Assembly: GCA_963653425.1 (NCBI GenBank)
Contig: CAVJWC010000007.1
Coordinates: 5,465-69,464, forward strand
Direction: 5' to 3'
Source: UMGS692 sp963653425
GTDB lineage: Bacteria > Bacillota > Clostridia > Christensenellales > CAG-314
Length of the DNA stretch: 64,000 nucleotides
Part shown: piece by piece, positions 42,276 to 50,759 of the stretch
Numbering within the stretch: position 1 is the first letter of the stretch
Layout of the letters: each line of letters opens with the position of its first letter
Translations under genes and position numbers: made by a program
Notes under the pieces: generated by a model
The model's database searches: none
Told to the model about the DNA's origin: nothing
What the model saw: the letters and a program-made list of their open reading frames with translations, nothing else

Positions 42276-43340
42276 ATGAAAGACACAAAGAAATTATTCG
42301 AACTCAATAAAGAGATCGACGCGATTCTCGTTACTTCGCAGAAAAACAGATATTATTTTACAGGTTTTTCCAGCACGGCAGGCTATCTTCTTATTATGAA
42401 GAACGCGACGGAATTCATTACCGATTTCAGATACGGAGAAATGGCTGAGCCTCTTAAAAAAGACGGAATCAACGTAGTCGTCTGCGCCGGCGCGGAAACT
42501 ATGAATTATATCAGAAATAAGCTTGAACAGGAAGGCGTTAAAAAGCTCGGTTTCGAAGACACCGAAATGACCTGCGCGGAATTCGGCGGATATAAAAAAG
42601 CCATTCCTTCGGTGGAATTCGTTCCCGTCGGAAAGGATATAGAATTCATTCGTCGCTATAAAACTCAGGACGAACTCGATAACATCGCGAAAGCTCAGAC
42701 CATTACCGATAAGGTTTTCACGCATATGCTTGACGTTATCAAGCCGGGCGTAAGCGAAATCGAACTCGCGATAGAACTCGAATGCACCATAAGAAGACTC
42801 GGCGGAGACGGACTTGCCTTCGACACGATTATAGCTTCGGGCGAAAACAGCTCCAAACCTCACGCTCACCCCACCGAAAAGAAGATCGAAAAGGGCGACG
42901 CGGTTACCATGGACTTCGGCGCAAGATACGCGGGCTACTGCTCGGATATGACGAGAACGGTTTTCGTCGGACAGCCTTCCGATAAGATGAAAGACATTTA
43001 CGACACCGTTCTGAACGCTCAGGTGCTTACCCTTCAGACGATAAAATCGGGAATGAAAGGTTGCGAAATGGACGCTATCGCAAGAAATTACATCAAGAGC
43101 AGAGGTTACGGCGAATACTTCCAGCACAGCACGGGACACAGCGTAGGTCTGGATATTCACGAAAGCCCCAATTTAAGTCCGCTTTGCGACGTCGTTTTCG
43201 AACCCAATATGCTCGGAACGGTCGAACCGGGCGTCTATATTGCGGGAATCGGCGGAGTAAGAATAGAAGATCTCGTTATTTTTACACAAGATGGAATCAA
43301 AGATTTGACAACTTCGCCTAAAGATATTATAATATTATAG
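42276..43340 (+). CDS. M24-family Xaa-Pro aminopeptidase
   Basis: The 354-residue protein has a creatinase N-terminal domain and the M24 pita-bread domain with ligands in MDFGARYAGYCSDMTRT (two Asp), GHSVGLDIHESP (His), TVEPGVYI (Glu) and GVRIEDLV (Glu). It would remove N-terminal residues before proline, using two metal ions. CGGAGG precedes ATG 42276. Together with efp, 53 bases downstream, it forms a pair common in Bacillota. Confidence 0.92.
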   Translation: MKDTKKLFELNKEIDAILVTSQKNRYYFTGFSSTAGYLLIMKNATEFITDFRYGEMAEPLKKDGINVVVCAGAETMNYIRNKLEQEGVKKLGFEDTEMTCAEFGGYKKAIPSVEFVPVGKDIEFIRRYKTQDELDNIAKAQTITDKVFTHMLDVIKPGVSEIELAIELECTIRRLGGDGLAFDTIIASGENSSKPHAHPTEKKIEKGDAVTMDFGARYAGYCSDMTRTVFVGQPSDKMKDIYDTVLNAQVLTLQTIKSGMKGCEMDAIARNYIKSRGYGEYFQHSTGHSVGLDIHESPNLSPLCDVVFEPNMLGTVEPGVYIAGIGGVRIEDLVIFTQDGIKDLTTSPKDIIIL

Positions 43341-43393
43341 TTAAAGGCGCGATTAGTCTCTTAAACTAAGAGTCAGCCATTCAGGAGGAAAAA

Positions 43394-43957
43394 ATGATAT
43401 TAGCAGGCGATTTCAGAAAAGGCATAACCTTTGTTGACGGCTCTGCGGTTTACGTTATAGTTGATTTCCAGCACGTTAAACCCGGCAAAGGCGCAGCATT
43501 CGTTCGTACCAAGATCCGTAACGTTATGACGGGAGCGGTTTTGGAACGTACCTTCAACCCCACGGATAAGTTCGAAAAGGCAATGATCGAAAATAAGAAG
43601 ATGCAGTACCTTTATGCGGACGAAGGCATCTATTACTTTATGGACCCCGAAACTTTCGAACAGGTTCCCCTCAACAAGAGTCAGGTCGAAGACGCTCTTC
43701 AGTACATGACGGAAAATATGGAAGCTACCATTCAGTTCTACAAAGGCGAAGCTTTCTCGGTTGAACCGCCTAACTTCGTTGAGCTTCTCGTTACCGTATG
43801 CGAACCGGGCGCGGTAGGCAACACCGCCACCAACGTAACCAAACCGGCTACCGTCGAAACGGGTTACGAACTTCAGGTTCCCATGTTCGTTAACGAAGGC
43901 GACAAGATTCGTATCGACACCAGAACGGGCGAATACATGGAAAGAATCAAGCAGTAA
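43394..43957 (+). CDS. efp: Elongation factor P
   Basis: EF-P enters the ribosomal E site and rescues stalls at polyproline. The 187-residue protein has all three beta domains; the tip loop is VKPGKGAAFV with K32 at the position that is modified in many bacteria. AGGAGG lies seven bases before the ATG. EF-P follows the aminopeptidase gene with no terminator between them. Confidence 0.97.
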   Translation: MILAGDFRKGITFVDGSAVYVIVDFQHVKPGKGAAFVRTKIRNVMTGAVLERTFNPTDKFEKAMIENKKMQYLYADEGIYYFMDPETFEQVPLNKSQVEDALQYMTENMEATIQFYKGEAFSVEPPNFVELLVTVCEPGAVGNTATNVTKPATVETGYELQVPMFVNEGDKIRIDTRTGEYMERIKQ

Positions 43958-44064
43958 ATTTAAGACCGTTCCGTTTTTTCCGCGGTTATCTTTGCGGTAA
44001 TCTGAGGTAAAGAACGGTAACGCGTTTATCTTGCGTTTTTGACGGAAGATAATCTTAAACCAGG

Positions 44065-44137
44065 CGATAACGGGCGGAGCGTTTGTCTTCGCCCTTATAG
44101 ATTTATTAAAGAGCGGTACGGAAAGTGCCGCTTTTTC
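44065..44137 (+). promoter_or_regulatory. Tandem hairpins between efp and the antiporter gene
   Basis: First hairpin ATAA-C-GGGCG with CGCCC-TTAT (44067-44098). Second hairpin AGCGGTAC, loop GGAAA, GTGCCGCT, then TTTT (44112-44136), which is a good intrinsic terminator. It ends efp transcription or acts as an attenuator 20 bases before the antiporter start. No known ion or c-di-AMP riboswitch consensus was found. The preceding bases (43966-44020) contain a fragment like the intergenic repeat family. Confidence 0.55.
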
Positions 44138-44155
44138 ACGGAAGGCGTAAAAATT

Positions 44156-45451
44156 ATGACTACATTACTCAGCGTAGGCGTCGCTATGATTGCGGGACTT
44201 CTGGTTTCGCGTATTGCAAGAAAGTTCAAACTTCCTGCCGTGACAGCCTATCTCGTTGCGGGCGTTCTTATAGGTCCGTACGTACTCGGCGCACTTAAAA
44301 TCGACGGTATCGGTTTTAACAGCGCAAGCCAGCTTGCCGGACTTGAAATCATTTCAAATGCGGCTCTCGGATTCATTGCTTTTTCCATAGGCAACGAATT
44401 CCGTCTTAAAAGTCTTAAAGAAACGGGCAAACAGGCTACCGTTATAGGTATTCTTCAGGCTCTTGCGGCAACTCTCGTCGTAGACCTCGCGCTTATCGGA
44501 CTGCACTTTATCATGCCCGAAAAAATCTCTTTGCCCGCCGCTATAACTTTGGGCGCAGTGGCTGCCGCTACCGCTCCCGCGGCAACGTTGATGGTTGTTC
44601 GTCAGTATAAAGCCAAAGGTAAACTCACGAGCCTTCTTCTTCCCATAGTCGCTCTCGACGACGCGGTGGGACTCGTGGTTTTCGCCGTTTCTTTCGGAAT
44701 CGCGCGCGCTATGCAAAGCGGAGTGGTAGACGTTATATCGATAGTTATCGAACCGCTCATAGAAATCGTAGCCTCCTTGGGACTGGGCGCACTTATGGGT
44801 ATAATTCTTACCTATATAGAAAGAATATTCCATTCGGGAAGCAAAAGACTTACTCTCTGTATAGCTTTCGTTATCATAACCGCGGGAATATCCCTTCTTA
44901 AATTCAGGATAGGTTCGGTTACCATAGGCTTCTCGTCTCTTCTTGCCTGCATGATGCTCGGAACGATGTTCTGCAATATGTGCGACTTCTCGGAAGAACT
45001 TATGCAAAGAACGGACGGCTGGACGGCGCCCCTTTTCGTTATATTCTTCGTTATTTGCGGAGCCGAACTCGACCTTAAAGTCTTTGCCGACCTCGATATA
45101 GTCATTATAGGCGTGGTTTATATCCTTGCCCGCGCTGTAGGTAAGTACTTCGGCGCGTACGGAAGCGCAAGTCTTATGAAGTGCGAACCCAAGGTCACCA
45201 AAAACCTCGGAATAACTCTTCTTCCGCAGGCAGGCGTTGCTCTGGGAATGTCGATAACGGCTAAACAGCTGGGCGACGTAGACGGCGCGCTCGTCAGAAA
45301 CATAATTCTCTTCTCCGTTCTTATCCTCGAACTTATAGGTCCTACCCTTACTAAGAACGCGCTTATAAGAGCGGGCGACGTTATCCCCGAAAACGCCGTA
45401 TCTTCGAGAAGAAGAAACGAATCGGATAACTCGGACGACGAAGACGACTAA
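44156..45451 (+). CDS. CPA2-type cation/proton antiporter
   Basis: The 431-residue protein has about 12 membrane segments typical of the Na+/H+ exchanger superfamily: LLVSRIARKFKLPAVTAYLVAGVLIGPYVLG at the N-terminus, IAFSIGNEF, and ALDDAVGLVVFAVSFG carrying the paired aspartates of the transport site. A short acidic C-terminal tail replaces any RCK/TrkA-N domain. It would exchange Na+ or K+ for H+. ATG 44156 is preferred over upstream in-frame codons because hydrophobic sequence begins there and the upstream DNA holds a terminator hairpin. The site GGAAGG is moderate. Confidence 0.88.
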   Translation: MTTLLSVGVAMIAGLLVSRIARKFKLPAVTAYLVAGVLIGPYVLGALKIDGIGFNSASQLAGLEIISNAALGFIAFSIGNEFRLKSLKETGKQATVIGILQALAATLVVDLALIGLHFIMPEKISLPAAITLGAVAAATAPAATLMVVRQYKAKGKLTSLLLPIVALDDAVGLVVFAVSFGIARAMQSGVVDVISIVIEPLIEIVASLGLGALMGIILTYIERIFHSGSKRLTLCIAFVIITAGISLLKFRIGSVTIGFSSLLACMMLGTMFCNMCDFSEELMQRTDGWTAPLFVIFFVICGAELDLKVFADLDIVIIGVVYILARAVGKYFGAYGSASLMKCEPKVTKNLGITLLPQAGVALGMSITAKQLGDVDGALVRNIILFSVLILELIGPTLTKNALIRAGDVIPENAVSSRRRNESDNSDDEDD

Positions 45452-45474
45452 GAAAACTCAATTAACCGATTCTG

Positions 45475-45507
45475 AACACCGATTGATTTCAGTCGGTGTT
45501 TTTTTAT
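45475..45507 (+). terminator. Terminator of the antiporter gene
   Basis: AACACCGATTG, loop ATTT, CAGTCGGTGTT (one G-U pair), then TTTTTT. Confidence 0.95.
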
Positions 45508-45720
45508 GCTTTTTTAAGCGTTTGTCTCTTCTCGGCTTTCGTTTTTCGGTGCGTTTCCGTTTCTTTTTCTTCGGTTTTCGTTTGTGTTCTTTGAGTTTCG
45601 TTTGCGTCTTTTTTTACGTTTTTTTTCGGTTTTTCTTTATAGAAGACTTCGTTTTTATAAAAATCGGACGAAAAAGCGTTAATTGCACATAGAAATCGTT
45701 GATTTTTTTATAAAAAACGC
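45508..45720. other. T-rich low-complexity intergenic stretch
   Basis: The plus strand is almost entirely T with G and C (many GTTTTTCG/GTTTCTTTTTC-like words) for about 170 bases. No gene or hairpin is evident. Confidence 0.6.
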
Positions 45721-45776
45721 TTGACAAAGAATATTCTTCCGCATATAATAAAAACAAACAAATGAATAACTGTTCA
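45721..45776 (+). promoter_or_regulatory. Promoter and operator of the metal efflux operon
   Basis: TTGACA (45721-45726), 17 bases, TATAAT (45744-45749). The spacer contains a perfect 12-bp palindrome AAGAATATTCTT (45727-45738). Just after the transcription start lies TGAA-N6-TTCA (45763-45776), the half-site pattern bound by SmtB/ArsR/CadC-family repressors. Confidence 0.85.
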
Positions 45777-45841
45777 ACTGAGCAACCGTAAGCTCAGACA
45801 GGTAAAACCGAAACCCGATTCGGTAAAGCGGAGGAAAGATT

Positions 45842-46273
45842 ATGAAAGAATCGGAAGAAAAGAAAGGCGCGGAGCGTTTGCGTAAAGGGTGCGAAAAGGT
45901 TCACGCGGACGAAAGCTGTGAAGAATGTAGTATGTCTTGCGAATGCGCCGTTACTCATCCCGAACTTATGAAAAAAGCCGTCGCAGATATGCCCGACACC
46001 GACGAAATATTCGATATTTCCGAGCTTTTTAAGGTTCTTGGCGACTCGACGAGAAACAGAATTCTCTGGTGTCTTATTTCTCAGGAACTGTGCGTGTGCG
46101 ATATTTCCGAACTTCTCGGAATGACCAAATCCGCCGTTTCCCATCAGCTGAGAGTGCTTCGACAGGCTAAACTCGTTACGCCGAGAAGAAGCGGAAAGGA
46201 AGTTTATTACTCGCTTTCGGACGATCACGTCACCAGAATTCTCAGTATGGCGAAAGAGCATATAGAAGAATAA
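45842..46273 (+). CDS. ArsR/SmtB-family metal-sensing repressor
   Basis: The 143-residue protein has the winged helix of the ArsR family (DISELFKVLGDSTRNRILWCL; MTKSAVSHQLRVLRQAKLV). C84 and C86 form the ELCVCD metal site, and the N-terminus is cysteine-rich (CEECSMSCECAVTH), together resembling the Cd/Pb/Zn sensor CadC. Metal binding releases the repressor from the operator in the promoter upstream. GGAGGAAAG lies before the ATG. Downstream are an HMA protein and a P-type ATPase. Confidence 0.92.
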   Translation: MKESEEKKGAERLRKGCEKVHADESCEECSMSCECAVTHPELMKKAVADMPDTDEIFDISELFKVLGDSTRNRILWCLISQELCVCDISELLGMTKSAVSHQLRVLRQAKLVTPRRSGKEVYYSLSDDHVTRILSMAKEHIEE

Positions 46274-46350
46274 TCCGACGAAACTATCGGATATAAGCGT
46301 TATTACGAAATAAAAGGAAAAGCGGGTTACCCGCTGGAAAGGAGAATAAT

Positions 46351-46569
46351 ATGAGAAAAGTAGTTAAAATAGAAGGTCTCGATTGCGCTAACTGCGCCGC
46401 TCGTCTGGAAAGAAAACTTGCCATGATAAACGGTATCGACGACGTTTCGGTTAATTTCATGGCTAAGAGAATTACCGTCAACGCCGACGAAGGCAAGATG
46501 GAAAAGGTGCTTAAAGACGTCAAGGAAGTAACGGGTATAATCGAACCCGAATGCGTTCTTAACATATAA
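46351..46569 (+). CDS. Stand-alone heavy-metal-associated (HMA) domain protein
   Basis: The 72-residue protein is a ferredoxin-like HMA domain with GLDCANCAARLE as the metal-binding CXXC. It is the separated metal-binding domain that in most CadA-type ATPases is fused to the N-terminus of the pump; the pump downstream lacks it. It probably passes metal to the ATPase. A GGAGAA site precedes the ATG. The gap to the ATPase is 27 bases. Confidence 0.9.
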   Translation: MRKVVKIEGLDCANCAARLERKLAMINGIDDVSVNFMAKRITVNADEGKMEKVLKDVKEVTGIIEPECVLNI

Positions 46570-46596
46570 TAGGATTTTTACAAGGAAGAGACTGTT

Positions 46597-48435
46597 ATGA
46601 ACAGGAAACTCAGATTGGTTATCGCCGCTGTAGCGTTTGCCGTATCGTTTGCGATTACCAAATTAACAAGTATTCCCGATTGGGGAACGATGATTCTTTT
46701 CGGAGCGACCTATTTGTTTATAGGTTACGACGTTTTATGGCGCGCCGTGAGAAATATTTGTCGCGGACAGGTTTTTGACGAGAACTTTCTTATGACCATA
46801 GCTTCCGTTGGAGCTTTCGTTGCGGGCGAGTATGCTGAATCCGCAGCGGTTATGCTCTTTTATCAGGTAGGCGAGTATTTTCAGGATTACGCCGTGGACA
46901 AGTCGAGAAAGCAGATTTCCGGACTTATGGATATACGTCCCGATAAGGCTTTCGTTCTCGAAGACGGAGAGATAAAGGAATATCAGCCCGAAGACGTCGA
47001 AATAGGTGCGGAACTTGTCATAAAGAACGGCGAAAAGATTCCGCTTGACGGCGTTCTTCTGAGCGATAACGCCGTTCTGGATACGGCTGCTCTTACGGGC
47101 GAATCTTTACCCGTAAACCTTAAAAAAGGCGACGCTTGCCTTAGCGGTGCGATAAACGCAGGCAACGTTATTCATATGAGAGCCGAGAAAGAGTACTACG
47201 ACTCTACCGTAGGAAAGATTCTCGATATGGTCGAAAGCGCGTCGGGCAAAAAAGCCAAACAGGAAAAGTTCATTACGAAATTTGCCCGTTACTATACGCC
47301 CGTAGTTGTAATTTCCGCGGTAATTCTTGCTATCGTTCCTTCGATTATTACGGGTAACTGGCACGAATGGGTTATGAGAGCGTTGACCTTCCTCGTAGTA
47401 AGTTGTCCCTGCGCGCTCGTGATAAGCGTTCCTTTGAGTTTCTTCGGCGGAATAGGCGGAGCTTCGGCGAAAGGTATTCTCGTTAAAGGCGGAAGCTATC
47501 TCGAACAGCTTAAAAAAGTAAACACCTTCGTTTTCGATAAGACGGGAACGCTCACGAAAGGCAAGTTCGGCGTTACGGAGGTTTATCCTTCCGATAAGCG
47601 CAAGGAAATCCTTCTTAAAGCGGCGACTGCGGAAAGCGGTTCCAACCATCCTATCGCAAAATGTATCTCGGATACTGCAAAACGCGAGTACGAGTTTTCG
47701 GGTAGCGAAGACTATTCGATAAAAGAAATCGCAGGTAAAGGCATTCTTGCGGAAAAGGACGGGCTGCGCATTCTTTGCGGAAACAAGAACCTTCTGGACG
47801 ACGAAAGCATTTTAGCTCCCGAAGTCAGAGAAAACGGAAGCGTCGTGTACGTTGCCGAAAACGGAAAATTCTTAGGCTATATAGTAGTTGCCGACGAAAT
47901 CAAACCCGAAGCGAGAAGCGTTATAGCCGAACTCAAACGTCAGGGCGCAAGAACGGTTATGCTTACGGGCGATAACGAAGAATCGGCGGCTAAGGTTGCA
48001 AAAGAAGTTGGTATAGACGAATTCCACGCAAAACTTCTTCCTACGGATAAAGTAAGTCTGCTTGAAAAACTCATAGAAAACAAGAAAGAAGGCGACGTTA
48101 TCGCGTTCGTGGGCGACGGAATAAACGACGCGCCCGTGCTTATGAGAGCCGACGTAGGCGTTTCTATGGGCGGAGTGGGAAGCGACAGCGCGATAGAAGC
48201 TTCCGACGTGGTTCTGATGTACGACAACCTCACCGCGCTTATCGACGCAAGGAAGATTTCCGTTAAGACCATGCGCATAGTCAAAGAGAACATAATCTTT
48301 GCCTTGGGCGTAAAGATTCTCGTTTTAGTGCTGAGCGCGCTGGGACTTACCAATATGTGGTGGGCGGTTTTCGCCGACGTAGGCGTGGCTTTCCTTGCCA
48401 TACTCAACGCAATGCGCTGTATGAAAATAAAATAA
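46597..48435 (+). CDS. cadA: P1B-2 type zinc/cadmium/lead-exporting ATPase
   Basis: The 612-residue pump has the CPC metal site in a membrane helix (C270-P-C272), the phosphorylation motif DKTGTLT (D314), the nucleotide-domain HP motif SNHPIAK, the hinge GDGINDAPVL, and the P1B-2 signatures N..K (KENIIFALGVK) and DxG (FADVGVAFLAILNAM) in the last helices. These point to export of Zn2+, Cd2+ or Pb2+. There is no N-terminal HMA domain, which is encoded separately just upstream. It ends the arsR operon before a terminator. Confidence 0.94.
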   Translation: MNRKLRLVIAAVAFAVSFAITKLTSIPDWGTMILFGATYLFIGYDVLWRAVRNICRGQVFDENFLMTIASVGAFVAGEYAESAAVMLFYQVGEYFQDYAVDKSRKQISGLMDIRPDKAFVLEDGEIKEYQPEDVEIGAELVIKNGEKIPLDGVLLSDNAVLDTAALTGESLPVNLKKGDACLSGAINAGNVIHMRAEKEYYDSTVGKILDMVESASGKKAKQEKFITKFARYYTPVVVISAVILAIVPSIITGNWHEWVMRALTFLVVSCPCALVISVPLSFFGGIGGASAKGILVKGGSYLEQLKKVNTFVFDKTGTLTKGKFGVTEVYPSDKRKEILLKAATAESGSNHPIAKCISDTAKREYEFSGSEDYSIKEIAGKGILAEKDGLRILCGNKNLLDDESILAPEVRENGSVVYVAENGKFLGYIVVADEIKPEARSVIAELKRQGARTVMLTGDNEESAAKVAKEVGIDEFHAKLLPTDKVSLLEKLIENKKEGDVIAFVGDGINDAPVLMRADVGVSMGGVGSDSAIEASDVVLMYDNLTALIDARKISVKTMRIVKENIIFALGVKILVLVLSALGLTNMWWAVFADVGVAFLAILNAMRCMKIK

Positions 48436-48474
48436 GCGTTCAAATCGAACGTAACGTTTACGTAAAATATCCGG

Positions 48475-48499
48475 AAAGCAGGCTTTTGCCTGCTTTTTC
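48475..48499 (+). terminator. Terminator of the metal efflux operon
   Basis: AAAGCAGGC, TTTT, GCCTGCTTTTT: a perfect stem with T tract. Confidence 0.95.
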
Positions 48500-48501
48500 G
48501 T

Positions 48502-48530
48502 TTGACTAAAAATAAACTATATAGTATAAT
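48502..48530 (+). promoter_or_regulatory. Promoter of the NatAB operon
   Basis: TTGACT (48502-48507), 17 bases, TATAAT (48525-48530). Confidence 0.85.
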
Positions 48531-48555
48531 CGGCGAAAAAAGGAGGCTTTAATTT

Positions 48556-49365
48556 ATGAATGAGGTTGCTTCCGCGGAAGAAAATGCGGTAACGGTCAGA
48601 GTTTGCGATATAAGAAAGACATTTAAGCTTTCCAAAAAACAGATGAAAATAGATCACGCGACGTCCGACGTGAAAGTAGCAGTGGACGGCGTAAGTTTCG
48701 AAACCAAAAGAGGAGAGATTTTCGGGCTTTTGGGACCTAACGGCGCGGGCAAAACTACCGTTATGCGTTGTATAGCCACGCTCATTAAACCCGACAGCGG
48801 AACCATTACCGTAAACGGAAAGGACGCTTCGGACGATATTTCCATAAAAAGACAGATGGCTTTTCTTTCGGGCGAACTCAAACTCGAAGCGGGTTTTACT
48901 CCCAATTATATATACGACTTCTTTTCGGGGCTTTACGGAATAGACAAAAAGTCGTCTGCTATCCGTAAAAAAGACCTTTTTGAAAGGTTCGGCATAGATA
49001 AATTCGCCGAAGTCAAGATAGGCGAGCTTTCTCAGGGAATGAAACAGAAGGTTTCTATCGCGGTGTCTCTCGTTCACGATCCCGATATAATCGTTTTCGA
49101 CGAACCCACCAACGGACTTGACGTAGTTACGGCAAGAGTAGTTACCGATTACCTCGTAGAACTCAGAAATCAAGGCAAAACCGTTATTTTAAGCACGCAT
49201 ATAATGAGCCTTCCGCAGAAGATATGCGACCGTATAGGTATTATTTACGGCGGAAAGATGCTTGTGTGCGATACTACGGAAAATCTTCTTAAAAAGTCGG
49301 GCAAACGGGACCTCGAAGACATTTTCTTCGACCTTATTTCGGAAAACGGCGGAGCGGAGGCTTAA
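48556..49365 (+). CDS. natA: ABC transporter ATP-binding protein, NatA-like
   Basis: The 269-residue ATPase has Walker A GPNGAGKTT with K66, the signature LSQGMKQK, Walker B IIVFDEPTNGLD and the H-loop STHIM. It resembles NatA, the ATPase of a Na+-extruding exporter of Bacillus, and other ABC-2 exporters. A short charged insertion (KKQMKIDHATSDVKVAV) precedes the Walker A strand. AGGAGG lies ahead of the ATG. The gene starts a two-gene operon with the permease one base downstream. Confidence 0.88.
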   Translation: MNEVASAEENAVTVRVCDIRKTFKLSKKQMKIDHATSDVKVAVDGVSFETKRGEIFGLLGPNGAGKTTVMRCIATLIKPDSGTITVNGKDASDDISIKRQMAFLSGELKLEAGFTPNYIYDFFSGLYGIDKKSSAIRKKDLFERFGIDKFAEVKIGELSQGMKQKVSIAVSLVHDPDIIVFDEPTNGLDVVTARVVTDYLVELRNQGKTVILSTHIMSLPQKICDRIGIIYGGKMLVCDTTENLLKKSGKRDLEDIFFDLISENGGAEA

Positions 49366-49366
49366 A

Positions 49367-50524
49367 ATGAGCAATATTTTCAAGATAATGAAGAAAGAAC
49401 TGGATAAAATCTTTCTCGATAAAAGACTTGTTTTCACTACCTTTATATTGCCTGCTCTCATAGTGTTCGTGCTTTACACCTGTATGGGAATGATTACCAA
49501 AGCCACCCAGACGGATATGCAGAATCAGGACACGATTATGGCGATTAACGCCGACAAGGCTTTGCTCGAAGTTTTTAAGCCCTGTCTTACGGCTGTAGGT
49601 CACGTGAAAATCGTAGAAAGCGAAAAGCTTTCCGAAGAAGAGATAAAAAGCAGGATAAAAGACGGAGAAATCGATATTTACGTGGAAATTACGGGTATAT
49701 CGGACAAAAAACTCAACGTCAACAGTTACGCAAATACCGTCAATCAGAAGTCTCTTATGGGAAAGCAAAGACTTATATCCGCTCTCGAAGTGTACAGAGC
49801 CGTCGTTCTTCAACAGGAAGGCACGGATACGGTGAGATATATAAACAATTACACAGAACTTGCCGAAGGTAACAGCGTTTCCATATCCATTATATCGATG
49901 ATAGTCCCGATGATGCTGGTAATTATGCTTTTCGCCAACGCAATGGGCGTCAGCGCGGAAGGAATTGCCGGAGAAAAGGAAAGAGGAACGCTCGCTACCA
50001 TTATGATGACGCCCGTGAAGAGAACGGACATTATCTTCGCCAAAGTCTTTGCCAACAGCATAATAACCCTTCTCGTCGCGGTAAGTACCTTCATAGGAAT
50101 GGCTTTCAGTCTTGACAGTTTCGCAGAAGGAATGGGTATCAGCGGAAAGGTAAATTACGCCTTCGGAGATTACGCAATACTCTTCCTTATGATAGTTATG
50201 ATAGCGTTGACGGCGGTGGCTTTGTTCTCGGTTGCCAGCACTCTCGCCAAAAACGTCAAGGAAGCCACGTCCGTTTCAATGCCTATGTACATAATAGGAA
50301 TGGTTGCCGCGACCGTCTCGGGATACGCTTCGCTTCCTTCCGAATGGTTTTACTACCTTATTCCCGTGTACAACTGCGCAGCCGTCATAAAGAGCGTAAT
50401 GATGTTCGACGTGAACGCTTTGAACGTCGTGATTTCAATAGCTTCGTCGGTAGTCTTCTTCGTGGCGGTATGTCTGATTCTCGGACGGCTTTTCAAACGG
50501 GAGAAGATTCTCTTTGCCCAGTAA
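49367..50524 (+). CDS. natB: ABC-2 type permease, NatB-like
   Basis: The 385-residue protein has an N-terminal membrane segment (FTTFILPALIVFVLYTCMGM), a large extracytoplasmic part (about residues 50-170), and five segments at the C-terminal side including GERGTLATIMMTPVKRTDIIFAK, the conserved coupling region. It matches NatB of the ABC-2 family; transported substrate could be Na+ or a drug and cannot be fixed from sequence. ATG 49367 is used because GCGGAGG lies six bases ahead; the in-frame upstream extension overlaps natA and has no such site. Confidence 0.85.
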   Translation: MSNIFKIMKKELDKIFLDKRLVFTTFILPALIVFVLYTCMGMITKATQTDMQNQDTIMAINADKALLEVFKPCLTAVGHVKIVESEKLSEEEIKSRIKDGEIDIYVEITGISDKKLNVNSYANTVNQKSLMGKQRLISALEVYRAVVLQQEGTDTVRYINNYTELAEGNSVSISIISMIVPMMLVIMLFANAMGVSAEGIAGEKERGTLATIMMTPVKRTDIIFAKVFANSIITLLVAVSTFIGMAFSLDSFAEGMGISGKVNYAFGDYAILFLMIVMIALTAVALFSVASTLAKNVKEATSVSMPMYIIGMVAATVSGYASLPSEWFYYLIPVYNCAAVIKSVMMFDVNALNVVISIASSVVFFVAVCLILGRLFKREKILFAQ

Positions 50525-50556
50525 TCCCGTTTATACGAACGCACAATGAAACCCAG

Positions 50557-50588
50557 AGAGCGGAAGAAATCTTCCGCTCTTGTTTTTT
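50557..50588 (+). terminator. Terminator of natAB
   Basis: AGAGCGGAAGA pairs perfectly with TCTTCCGCTCT and is followed by TGTTTTTT. Confidence 0.95.
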
Positions 50589-50697
50589 GACTGTTTTTAC
50601 GTCGGTCAGATATGAAACCCAATGCGGAAAATCCCGTAAAAAAGTCGGATTTTTTTACAAAAACGGCGCATTTTTTTGCAAAATTTCCGCAAATTTT

Positions 50698-50726
50698 TTG
50701 ACAATTGAAAGAAGCTGTGATATAAT
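50698..50726 (+). promoter_or_regulatory. Promoter of typA
   Basis: Perfect consensus TTGACA (50698-50703), 17 bases, TATAAT (50721-50726). Confidence 0.9.
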
Positions 50727-50759
50727 AACAATTTGTCAGTTAGTTATGGGAGACGCTTT

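Noticed and set aside
43958..44155. c-di-AMP (ydaO) riboswitch before the antiporter
   Set aside because: Hairpins are present, but the conserved ydaO core could not be found and the leader is short.
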